Assembly: GCF_001579805.1 (NCBI RefSeq)
Contig: NZ_CP014546.1
Location: 1,178,001 to 1,242,000 of the forward strand
Length of the DNA stretch: 64,000 bases
Direction of reading: 5' to 3'
Origin: Pseudomonas azotoformans
Lineage (GTDB): Bacteria; Pseudomonadota; Gammaproteobacteria; Pseudomonadales; Pseudomonadaceae
Shown here: piece by piece, positions 1-7,241 of the stretch
Position numbering within the stretch: the stretch's first letter is position 1
How the letters are laid out: every line of letters begins with the position of its first letter
The notes under the pieces: generated by a model
Databases searched by the model: none
What the model was told of the DNA's origin: nothing
What the model saw: the letters and a program-made list of their open reading frames with translations, nothing else
Made by a program: the position numbers and the translations under genes

Positions 1-1
1 G

Positions 2-1714
2 GACCTCGCGACCCGCAAGCGCGTGGGTTTCATGTCGCAAAGCTTCTCGCTGTATGGCGAACTCAGCGTGCGCCAGAATCTGGTGCTGCATGCGCAATTG
101 TTCGACCTGCCCAAGGCTGACAGCGGCCCGCGCATTGATGAGCTGATCCAGCGTTTCGATCTCGGCGACGTGGCCGAACAGCCCTCCGGCGAACTGCCCC
201 TCGGCCTGCGCCAACGTTTGTCACTGGCCGTGGCAGTGCTGCATCGCCCGGAAGTGCTGATCCTTGATGAACCGACTTCGGGCGTCGACCCGGCGGCGCG
301 GGATGATTTCTGGCGATTGCTGATCGAGCTGTCCCGCGAACAAGGTGTGACGATTTTCCTGTCCACGCACTTTATGAACGAGGCCCAGCGCTGCGACCGC
401 ATTTCCCTGATGCACGCGGGCAAGGTGCTCGCCTGCGATACGCCGCAAGCGCTGCAACGGCAGTTCCAGGGCGACACTTTGGAAGCGGCGTTCGTCACCT
501 GCCTGGAACAGGCCCAAGGCGAACCTGAGCCCACGGCGCCCGCCGCAACCGTCAGCGAAACCAGCGCGCCGCCGGTGAGCAAACGCGGTTTCAGCCTGGC
601 CCGCCTGTTGGCGGTGGCCAGCCGCGAAGGCAAAGAACTGCTGCGCGACAAGGTACGCATGGCCTTCGCGTTGCTGGGCGCGATGTTCATGATGGTGATC
701 TTCGGCTACGGCATTTCCCTGGATGTGGAGAAACTCGCCTTCGCCGTCTACGACCAGGACCAGACGCCGCAAAGCCGCGCCTACCTGGAGGCGTTCCGCA
801 GCTCACGCTACTTCGCCGAGCAGCCGCCGATTCAGGACTCAACTGAATTGCACCGGCGCCTGCAACGTTCGGAAATCAAACTGGCCCTGGAGATCCCACC
901 GGGCTTTGGCCGCGATCTCTACGCCGGCCGCCAGCCCAGCGTGGCCGCCTGGCTCGATGGCGGCATGCCGTTTCGCGCGGAAACCAGCCGCAACTATGTC
1001 GAGGCCGTGCACCAGGAAAACCTTCAGCAACTGGCCGAACTGAGCAGCCTGCCGCGCAACAATCCAGCAGCCGCCAAGCTGGAAACGCGCTTTCGCTATA
1101 ACCAGGACGTAGTCAGCGTGAATGCCATCGGCCCCGGTGTGATGGCGCTGATCCTGGCGTTTATCCCGGCGATGCTCACCGCCCTCGGCATCGTGCGCGA
1201 GAAGGAACTGGGCTCAATCACCAACTTCTACGCCACGCCCCTGACTCGCCTGGAGTTTCTGCTCGGCAAACAGGCGCCGTACCTGGCCGTGAGCCTGGTC
1301 AACCTGGCGGTATTGGTGGCGATGAACCGCTGGCTGTTCGGCGTGCCGTTCAAGGGCAGCGGCCTGACGCTGGCGTTCGGCGGCCTGCTCTATGTGCTGG
1401 CGACCACCAGCATGGGCCTGCTGATTTCTGCGTTCACTCGCACCCAGATCGCGGCGATCCTCGGCACCATGATCATCACCAGCCTGCCGACCATTCAATT
1501 CTCCGGGCTGATCGTGCCGCGCTCGTCCCTGGAAGGCGCGGCGGCGTTGATGGGCATGCTATTTCCGGCGGGGCACTTCCTTGATGTCGCCGTGGGCACC
1601 TTCACCAAGGCCCTGGACCTGCGCCAGTTATGGCCGCAATGCCTGGCGCTGTTCGGGTTCTTTGTCGGGTTTACCGGGCTGAGCCTGGTCATGCTCAAAA
1701 AGCAGGAGGCCTGA
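2..1714 (+). CDS. rbbA: RbbA-like ABC transporter, ATPase plus permease (5' truncated by window edge)
   Basis: The frame is open to the left edge, so the start lies outside the window; 570 residues are visible. The first part is an ABC ATPase domain lacking its Walker A region, which must lie upstream. It has a degenerate signature (LPLGLRQRLS in place of LSGGQ), Walker B LILDEPTSGVDP and a following STH switch histidine. A linker leads to an ABC-2 type permease with one membrane segment near the start of the domain, a large periplasmic loop and a C-terminal bundle of about five segments. This fusion and the LPLG-type signature match the second half of RbbA/YhiH proteins, which are ribosome-associated ATPase/exporter fusions. 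The stop overlaps the next permease start (TGATG), so the two are translationally coupled. The substrate cannot be inferred; a drug or small-molecule exporter is likely. Confidence 0.8.
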   Translation, partial: DLATRKRVGFMSQSFSLYGELSVRQNLVLHAQLFDLPKADSGPRIDELIQRFDLGDVAEQPSGELPLGLRQRLSLAVAVLHRPEVLILDEPTSGVDPAARDDFWRLLIELSREQGVTIFLSTHFMNEAQRCDRISLMHAGKVLACDTPQALQRQFQGDTLEAAFVTCLEQAQGEPEPTAPAATVSETSAPPVSKRGFSLARLLAVASREGKELLRDKVRMAFALLGAMFMMVIFGYGISLDVEKLAFAVYDQDQTPQSRAYLEAFRSSRYFAEQPPIQDSTELHRRLQRSEIKLALEIPPGFGRDLYAGRQPSVAAWLDGGMPFRAETSRNYVEAVHQENLQQLAELSSLPRNNPAAAKLETRFRYNQDVVSVNAIGPGVMALILAFIPAMLTALGIVREKELGSITNFYATPLTRLEFLLGKQAPYLAVSLVNLAVLVAMNRWLFGVPFKGSGLTLAFGGLLYVLATTSMGLLISAFTRTQIAAILGTMIITSLPTIQFSGLIVPRSSLEGAAALMGMLFPAGHFLDVAVGTFTKALDLRQLWPQCLALFGFFVGFTGLSLVMLKKQEA

Positions 1715-2832
1715 TGCATAAGTTCGCGCATATCCTGCGCCTGGGGATCAAGGAACTGACCAGCCTGCGCCATGACAGCGTTTTGCTGCTGTTTCTGTTC
1801 TACGCCTTCACCGTCGCCATCTATATGCCCGCCGCCGGCTCGGTGATCGGTGTGCACAACGCCAGCGTGGCGTTTGTCGATGAAGACCACAGTTCGCTGT
1901 CGCGACAACTGGCCGAGGCGCTGCAGCCGCCCGAGTTTCAGGCACCAACGCCGTTGGCCTATGACCAGTTGGACAAGGTCATGGACAGCGGCGAATACAC
2001 ATTCGTGATCAATGTGCCGGCGAACTTCCAGGCTGACCTGCTGGCCGGCCGCCAACCCGGCGTGCAGGTGAACGTGGACGCCACGGCGATGAGCCAGGCA
2101 TTCATGGGCGCCGGTTACATCGGGCGGATTTTCCAGCGCGAACTGCTGGCCTACGGCGGCCAGACCGATGCCGCCAGCCAGGCGCCGGCGCTGCTGACGA
2201 CGCGGGCGCTGTTCAATACCAACCTGGAAGGCGGCTGGTTTTTGGCGGTGATCCAGATCGTCAACAACATCACCATCCTGGCCATTGTGCTCACCGGCAC
2301 CGCGCTGCTGCGCGAGCGCGAACACGGCACCCTTGACCATTTGCTGGTGCTGCCGCTGACGGCGCTGGAGATCATGCTGGCGAAAATATGGAGCAACATG
2401 CTGGTGGTGGTGTTGTGTACCTGGGTGTCGCTGGAGGTGGTGGTCAAGGGGTTGCTTGGCGTGCCGTTGGCCGGGTCGCTGAGTTTGTTCCTGTTTGTGA
2501 CGGCGCTGTATCTGTTTGCCAGTACGGCGCTGGGGATCTTTCTGGCCACGCTGGCCCGCTCGACACCGCAGTTCGGCTTGCTGGCGATTCCGGTGATTAT
2601 CCCGATGCTGTTGTTGTCCGGCGGCAGTACGCCGTTGGACAGCATGCCCGAGTGGTTGCAGTGGGTGATGCAGGGCTCGCCGTCGACGCATTTTGTGAGT
2701 TTGAGTGCGGCGATTCTGTTTCGGGATGCAGGAGTAAACGTAGTCTGGCCGGAATTGTTGGGATTGGCGGGAATTGGGTTGCTGTTTTTTGCAGTGGCAC
2801 TAATGCGTTTCAGAAAAACCCTCACGTCTTAA
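1714..2832 (+). CDS. ABC-2 type permease, YhhJ-like
   Basis: A 372-residue inner-membrane permease with one N-terminal membrane segment, a periplasmic domain of about 150 residues and five C-terminal segments. The motif LLREREHGTLDHLLVLPLT is the conserved ABC-2 permease cytoplasmic element. The start at 1714 overlaps the preceding stop by one base and follows an AGGAGG-like site at 1704-1709; longer in-frame starts would lie inside the upstream gene. RbbA plus YhhJ-type permeases usually sit next to a membrane-fusion protein (YhiI), which would be upstream, outside the window. Likely forms the second half of the transporter pore with the RbbA-like permease domain. Confidence 0.85.
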   Translation: MHKFAHILRLGIKELTSLRHDSVLLLFLFYAFTVAIYMPAAGSVIGVHNASVAFVDEDHSSLSRQLAEALQPPEFQAPTPLAYDQLDKVMDSGEYTFVINVPANFQADLLAGRQPGVQVNVDATAMSQAFMGAGYIGRIFQRELLAYGGQTDAASQAPALLTTRALFNTNLEGGWFLAVIQIVNNITILAIVLTGTALLREREHGTLDHLLVLPLTALEIMLAKIWSNMLVVVLCTWVSLEVVVKGLLGVPLAGSLSLFLFVTALYLFASTALGIFLATLARSTPQFGLLAIPVIIPMLLLSGGSTPLDSMPEWLQWVMQGSPSTHFVSLSAAILFRDAGVNVVWPELLGLAGIGLLFFAVALMRFRKTLTS

Positions 2833-2893
2833 CAGTCGAAACTAAAGACACATTGGCTATATAAAAACACTCAACATTCGAAATAAATATAAA

Positions 2894-2915
2894 CAACTGT
2901 CATTTATGACAGTTG
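2894..2915. promoter_or_regulatory. Perfect 22-bp palindrome upstream of orphan gene
   Basis: CAACTGTCAT and its exact reverse complement ATGACAGTTG are separated by two bases. It lies about 75 bases upstream of the start of the AT-rich gene at 2989 and 60 bases after the ABC permease stop. No T-run follows on either strand, so it looks more like a protein-binding operator than a terminator. No known regulator site was recognised. Confidence 0.4.
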
Positions 2916-2988
2916 GAATCCCCTACTACGAATGATTAATTAGCCAGGAAAACCCGCCTAATTCCATTGATATAGGGGAACACCACAA

Positions 2989-3423
2989 ATGGCGACTTCA
3001 TCAGATAAAAAGAGCAAGGTCGAAGCCCCCCCTTCAAAAACTCAAGTAGTACATGTGAACGTGGACTCGCTATCCGGCACCCATGAGGTCGATCTCTCCA
3101 AGGACGGCTTCAGGGGGTGGTTGAGACTCCATTACAAATTTGTTGGCAACGAATTTACTCTATCCACCACTCAATACAAAATTGACAAGGGCGACAACCA
3201 TGGAGGAAACAAAGCAAATTACAATGTAACGCTGCTACTGGGCGGCACACTTTCTATCGATAATGCCATGCAAAACAATACATGGCACACATGGGCCAGC
3301 TCCGTATCCAAGCTTAGTCATGGCACTGAAGTCGTAAACGTCGAAATCATATTTGACAAGGATGCCCAAAGAGATCCCCGAGTGAATAAAGGCTATTTAT
3401 TCAGTCGCTCGACCACAGAATAG
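2989..3423 (+). CDS. Hypothetical protein, AT-rich orphan
   Basis: 144 residues, not recognised. The start has a good AGGGGAA site at 2973-2979. The N-terminus is hydrophilic and rich in Lys and Ser, without a signal peptide or membrane segment. The remainder alternates polar and hydrophobic residues as in a beta-rich fold (for example LRLHYKFVGNEFTLSTTQY) and is rich in Asn, Thr and Ser. Base composition and codon use (many AAA, AAT, ATT and ACA codons) contrast sharply with neighbouring genes, as do the flanking non-coding stretches. This suggests horizontal acquisition. It stands alone, with a palindrome upstream and a GC-rich inverted repeat downstream. No function is proposed. Confidence 0.65.
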   Translation: MATSSDKKSKVEAPPSKTQVVHVNVDSLSGTHEVDLSKDGFRGWLRLHYKFVGNEFTLSTTQYKIDKGDNHGGNKANYNVTLLLGGTLSIDNAMQNNTWHTWASSVSKLSHGTEVVNVEIIFDKDAQRDPRVNKGYLFSRSTTE

Positions 3424-3464
3424 TTTTTTCAACACGTCCTCTTACTGACTACACACTGTCGTAG

Positions 3465-3495
3465 GCCGCGCGGAGTAAAGGGCACACCGCGCGGC
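3465..3495. repeat. GC-rich inverted repeat between convergent genes
   Basis: GCCGCGCGG and its reverse complement CCGCGCGGC flank a 13-base loop, between the stops of the orphan gene (+) and the FliL-like gene (-). The stem is strong but no T-run follows on either strand. It may act as a transcript-end hairpin. Confidence 0.4.
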
Positions 3496-3499
3496 GCTC

Positions 3500-3907
3500 T
3501 TATTGGATGATTAGGTTGTTGAACAACAAATCTTCCACCACCGGCTTGCCGGTCTCGTCATTCATCACTTGCTGGGTTTGCTTCAGGGCCTCCTGACGCA
3601 GTTTTTCCTTGCCTTCAACGGTACTCATGGCCTCGTTGGTCTGCTGGGTGAACAACGCCACCAGTTGGTTGCGGATCAGCGCGTCGTTGGCTTTGACGGC
3701 AGCAGCCGCTTCGGGGCCGGTCACGCGCAGGGCGATGTCGGCCTTGAACACCTTGAGTTTCGCCGTGCCATCCAGCCCGTAGTTGCCCACGAACGGCGGG
3801 CTCAGACTGATATAGCTGACCTTCGGCGCCTCGCCTTCTTTGGCTTCTTCGGCCTGGGCTGCCATGGGCAACGTCAGGGCCAGCATCAACAGGATCCACG
3901 CTTTCAC
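3500..3907 (-). CDS. FliL-like periplasmic protein, not in a flagellar cluster
   Basis: 135 residues starting at GTG with a GAGGAA ribosome site seven bases upstream. Residues 1-19 form a signal peptide ending in AQA. The mature part contains the pattern of the FliL family (flagellar basal-body associated): a strand with 'YISLSPPFVGNYG', an 'ADIALRV' strand, then 'ALIRNQLVALF' and a C-terminal 'VEDLLFNNLIIQ' that resembles the FliL end 'V.dvlFt.fvvQ'. Unlike canonical FliL it appears to have a cleavable signal rather than a retained N-terminal anchor. It sits far from any flagellar gene, divergent from the quinone oxidoreductase. Role in motility is therefore uncertain. Confidence 0.7.
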   Translation of the reverse strand: MKAWILLMLALTLPMAAQAEEAKEGEAPKVSYISLSPPFVGNYGLDGTAKLKVFKADIALRVTGPEAAAAVKANDALIRNQLVALFTQQTNEAMSTVEGKEKLRQEALKQTQQVMNDETGKPVVEDLLFNNLIIQ

Positions 3908-4057
3908 AGTTCATTCCTCACATTCGGTTGCCGGGTAGCATAACGCTAGCAAGGCAGAGCACAAGCTTATAGCGGCTTATCAGGCCGGGGCATGCTCGTT
4001 GACCCACGGGCGTACCCTCCTACACTTATCGGCCACGACGCCAAAAGGAATAGTCCG

Positions 4058-5035
4058 ATGAAAGCTGTGCTGTGCAAAGCCTTCGGCCCCGCCGAAACCC
4101 TGGTGCTGGAAGAGATCGCCAGCCCGGCGATCAAGAAGAACGAAATCCTGCTGGACGTGCATGCCGCCGGGGTCAACTTCCCGGACACGCTGATCATCGA
4201 GGGCAAGTACCAGTTCAAGCCACCTTTCCCGTTTTCGCCGGGTGGCGAGGCAGCGGGCGTGATCAGTGAAGTCGGGGAAAAGGTCAGCCACCTCAAAGTC
4301 GGTGACCGGGTGATGGCGCTGACCGGCTGGGGCAGCTTTGCCGAGCAGGTCGCGGTGCCCGCCTACAACGTGCTGCCGATTCCGCCGAGCATGGACTTCA
4401 ACACCGCCGCCGCCTTCAGCATGACCTACGGCACGTCCATGCACGCGCTGAAACAACGCGCCCACCTGCAACCCGGCGAAACCCTGCTGGTGCTCGGCGC
4501 CTCCGGTGGCGTGGGCCTGGCCGCGGTGGAAATCGGCAAGGCCATGGGCGCGCGGGTAATCGCTGCCGCCAGTAGTGCCGACAAACTCGCAGTGGCCAAG
4601 GCCGCCGGCGCCGATGAGCTGATCAACTACAGCGAAGCCAGCCTGAAAGACGAGATCAAGCGTCTCACCGACGGCAACGGCGCCGACGTGATTTACGACC
4701 CGGTGGGTGGCGATCTGTTTGACCAAGCCATCCGCGCCATCGCCTGGAACGGCCGCCTGCTGGTCGTGGGTTTTGCCAGCGGGCGCATTCCGGAGCTGCC
4801 GGTGAACCTGGCGCTACTCAAGGGTGCGGCGGTGGTCGGGGTGTTCTGGGGTTCGTTTGCCCAGCGCCAGCCGCAGGACAATGCGGCGAACTTCCAGCAG
4901 TTGTTCAGTTGGTATGGTGAAGGCAAGCTCAAGCCGCTGGTGTCGCAGGTGTACCCGCTGGAGCAGGCCGCCCAGGCGATCAATGACCTGGGGCAGCGCA
5001 AGGCTGTTGGTAAAGTGGTCGTCCAAACCCGCTGA
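4058..5035 (+). CDS. NADPH:quinone oxidoreductase / zinc-less alcohol dehydrogenase family
   Basis: 325 residues of the MDR superfamily. The N-terminal GroES-like domain includes 'GVNFPDTLIIEGKY' and 'PFSPGGEAAGVI'. The Rossmann domain has the nucleotide motif [20 protein letters not shown] followed by 'NYSEASLKDEIKRLTDG', as in quinone reductases that use NADPH. The cysteine/histidine set of zinc alcohol dehydrogenases is missing. Start chosen at 4058 because AAAGGAA lies at 4044-4050; the 22 codons upstream look non-coding. Monocistronic, divergent from the FliL-like gene, and followed by a small hairpin. Confidence 0.87.
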   Translation: MKAVLCKAFGPAETLVLEEIASPAIKKNEILLDVHAAGVNFPDTLIIEGKYQFKPPFPFSPGGEAAGVISEVGEKVSHLKVGDRVMALTGWGSFAEQVAVPAYNVLPIPPSMDFNTAAAFSMTYGTSMHALKQRAHLQPGETLLVLGASGGVGLAAVEIGKAMGARVIAAASSADKLAVAKAAGADELINYSEASLKDEIKRLTDGNGADVIYDPVGGDLFDQAIRAIAWNGRLLVVGFASGRIPELPVNLALLKGAAVVGVFWGSFAQRQPQDNAANFQQLFSWYGEGKLKPLVSQVYPLEQAAQAINDLGQRKAVGKVVVQTR

Positions 5036-5043
5036 GCCGTCGT

Positions 5044-5064
5044 TGGGGCTGCTCGCCAGCCCCA
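5044..5064 (+). terminator. Hairpin after quinone oxidoreductase
   Basis: TGGGGCTG, a five-base loop and CAGCCCCA form an eight-base-pair perfect stem nine bases after the stop. No clear T-run follows, so intrinsic termination may be weak. Confidence 0.4.
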
Positions 5065-5099
5065 CACTGATAAAACGACCACCACTTATCTATTCGCGA

Positions 5100-5119
5100 C
5101 ATGTTCGTAAGAGAACATG
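5100..5119. promoter_or_regulatory. Probable GlpR operator upstream of glpT
   Basis: CATGTTC, six bases, then GAACATG: a dyad whose core ATGTTCG...GAACAT matches the GlpR consensus half-site (ATGTTCG / CGAACAT) known from glycerol-3-phosphate regulons. It lies 107 bases upstream of the glpT start, with AT-rich promoter-like sequence between. This predicts repression of glpT by GlpR and relief by glycerol-3-phosphate. glpR itself is not in the window. Confidence 0.65.
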
Positions 5120-5226
5120 CAATTGCTCTCATTTCCTGTGTTTGCAGATAAGAGGCGATGCTATTTTCGGTAACGAAACTGTAACATTCGCATCCGCAGT
5201 CAAAACAAGAAATTTGGAGCTCTTGA

Positions 5227-6564
5227 ATGTTTGCTTTCTTTCGTCCTGCCGCCCACCAGGCGCCCCTGCCTGAAGAAAAAATAGACAGTACCTACCGACG
5301 CCTGCGCTGGCAGATCTTCGCCGGTATTTTCTTCGGTTACGCCGGTTACTACCTGCTGCGCAAAAACTTCTCCCTGGCCATGCCCTACTTGATCGACGAG
5401 GGTTATACCCGTGGCGAACTGGGCCTGGCGATGTCGGCCATCGCGATTGCCTACGGCCTGTCCAAGTTCCTTATGGGCCTGGTGTCCGACCGCTCCAACC
5501 CGCGCTACTTCCTGCCCTTCGGCCTGCTGGTTTCCGCCGGGGTGATGTTCATTTTCGGTTTCGCACCTTGGGCGACGTCCAGCGTGACCATGATGTTCAT
5601 TTTGCTGTTCATCAACGGCTGGGCCCAAGGCATGGGCTGGCCGCCGAGTGGACGCACCATGGTGCACTGGTGGTCGCAGAAAGAACGCGGCGGCGTGGTG
5701 TCCGTGTGGAACGTGGCGCATAACGTCGGCGGCGGCCTGATCGGCCCGCTGTTCCTGCTGGGTATGGCCTGGTTCAACGACTGGCATGCAGCCTTCTACG
5801 TACCGGCCACCGTGGCCCTGGCCGTGGCGGCATTTGCCTTCATCACCATGCGCGACACCCCGCAATCGGTCGGCCTGCCGCCGATCGAGAAGTACAAGAA
5901 CGACTACCCGGAAGGCTACGACGCCAGCCACGAAGACGAATTCAGCGCCAAGGAAATCTTCGTCAAGTACGTGCTGCGCAACAAAATGCTGTGGTATATC
6001 GCCTTCGCCAACGTGTTCGTCTACCTGCTGCGCTACGGCGTGCTGGACTGGGCGCCGACCTACTTGAAAGAAGCCAAGCACTTCACCGTGGATAAATCCT
6101 CGTGGGCGTACTTCTTCTATGAGTGGGCCGGTATTCCGGGCACGCTGCTGTGCGGCTGGATGTCGGACAAGATCTTCCGTGGCAACCGTGGCCTGACCGG
6201 CATTGTGTTCATGGCATTGGTGACCGTGGCGACCCTGGTGTACTGGCTCAACCCGCCGGGTAACCCGATGATCGACATGATCGCGCTGTTCTCCATCGGC
6301 TTCCTGATCTACGGCCCGGTGATGCTGATCGGCCTGCAGGCGCTGGAACTGGCACCGAAGAAAGCCGCCGGCACCGCTGCGGGTTTCACCGGTCTGTTCG
6401 GTTACCTGGGTGGTTCGGTGGCGGCGAGTGCGGCCATGGGCTACACCGTGGACCATTTCGGCTGGGACGGTGGTTTCGTACTGCTGATTGGCGCATGTAT
6501 CTTGGCCATCGCCTTCCTGATCCCAACGCTGTGGCACACCAACAGCGTCAGCTCGGCGCGTTAA
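5227..6564 (+). CDS. glpT: Glycerol-3-phosphate transporter GlpT
   Basis: 445 residues of the major facilitator superfamily, organophosphate:phosphate antiporter family, with twelve membrane segments. It exchanges glycerol-3-phosphate for phosphate across the inner membrane. Typical features are the N-terminal '[15 protein letters not shown]' (the Arg binds phosphate), '[20 protein letters not shown]' between segments 4 and 5, and '[21 protein letters not shown]' in the C-terminal half. The start has GGAG 10 bases upstream. The length fits the E. coli protein (about 450). A GlpR-like operator precedes it. The last four bases overlap the stop of the convergent chaC gene. No other glp gene is adjacent. 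Confidence 0.95.
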   Translation: MFAFFRPAAHQAPLPEEKIDSTYRRLRWQIFAGIFFGYAGYYLLRKNFSLAMPYLIDEGYTRGELGLAMSAIAIAYGLSKFLMGLVSDRSNPRYFLPFGLLVSAGVMFIFGFAPWATSSVTMMFILLFINGWAQGMGWPPSGRTMVHWWSQKERGGVVSVWNVAHNVGGGLIGPLFLLGMAWFNDWHAAFYVPATVALAVAAFAFITMRDTPQSVGLPPIEKYKNDYPEGYDASHEDEFSAKEIFVKYVLRNKMLWYIAFANVFVYLLRYGVLDWAPTYLKEAKHFTVDKSSWAYFFYEWAGIPGTLLCGWMSDKIFRGNRGLTGIVFMALVTVATLVYWLNPPGNPMIDMIALFSIGFLIYGPVMLIGLQALELAPKKAAGTAAGFTGLFGYLGGSVAASAAMGYTVDHFGWDGGFVLLIGACILAIAFLIPTLWHTNSVSSAR

Positions 6565-7214
6565 GCGCCTGAGCAACCCTTTGCACAACGCTTGAGCCGC
6601 GCCTCCAGGTTCTTATCTGGCATGGCGTGGCTACGCAGGGCGTTGACGGTCTGCTCGACATAATCGCGAGTGGTGCCGTAACGCCCGCAAGCGCTCTGCA
6701 ACACGTGGTTCAGCACGATGTCGGGCAGGTTACCGGCGTAGCTGGGCAAGTGCCGCTCCAAGACAAATCCCAACGCCTGCACCGTGCTGCCATCTTCGAG
6801 GCGGCAACTGAGCCAATGCGGCCGGTAGGAGGGATAAGGCATTTCACGCTGCCACAAGGCATAGAGCGAGGCCTCCAGTTGATCTTCCGGCAAGCGGTAG
6901 GCAAACCCGCTGCAGGAACCGCCGCGATCCAGCCCAAAGACCAACCCTGGAATTTCCGGTGTGCCCCGGTGCTCGTGGGACCACAGGTACAGGCCCCGGT
7001 GATAACCGTGGACCCGTGCCCGCATCCGCTCGGTGGACGAGCACTCAGGGCGCCAGATCAGCGAACCATACGCAAACAGCCAGACCGGCCCACCCTTATG
7101 CCGGGCCATGGTGGCCTGCATCGAGCTCATCAATTGTTCGTGAGTGAGTTGCGGCCCAAGATCGAGCCGCGGAGGGTAAGCCAATTGCAGAAGATCGGTT
7201 TCAATGGCGGTCAT
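6561..7214 (-). CDS. chaC: ChaC-type gamma-glutamylcyclotransferase
   Basis: 217 residues. The conserved phosphate-loop-like motif FAYGSLIW is followed by RPE near residue 50, then '[18 protein letters not shown]' and '[19 protein letters not shown]', all typical of ChaC. Members of this family cleave glutathione or gamma-glutamyl dipeptides to 5-oxoproline. Probably cytoplasmic. It overlaps the end of glpT by four bases, convergently. Downstream of the TonB receptor gene on the same strand by 27 bases, so it may be read through from that gene. Enzyme specificity is inferred from the family only. Confidence 0.88.
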   Translation of the reverse strand: MTAIETDLLQLAYPPRLDLGPQLTHEQLMSSMQATMARHKGGPVWLFAYGSLIWRPECSSTERMRARVHGYHRGLYLWSHEHRGTPEIPGLVFGLDRGGSCSGFAYRLPEDQLEASLYALWQREMPYPSYRPHWLSCRLEDGSTVQALGFVLERHLPSYAGNLPDIVLNHVLQSACGRYGTTRDYVEQTVNALRSHAMPDKNLEARLKRCAKGCSGA

Positions 7215-7241
7215 GGCGAATAGCGGGACGCCTCCTGTGTG

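Noticed and set aside
1495..2691. 398-residue minus-strand frame over the ABC permease
   Set aside because: Gln/Arg/His-rich shadow of a high-GC gene; the sense strand gives a clear membrane protein.
5200..6588. 462-residue minus-strand frame over glpT
   Set aside because: Long antisense frames are expected in high-GC genes; the plus strand is clearly glpT, and the antisense protein has no recognisable domain.
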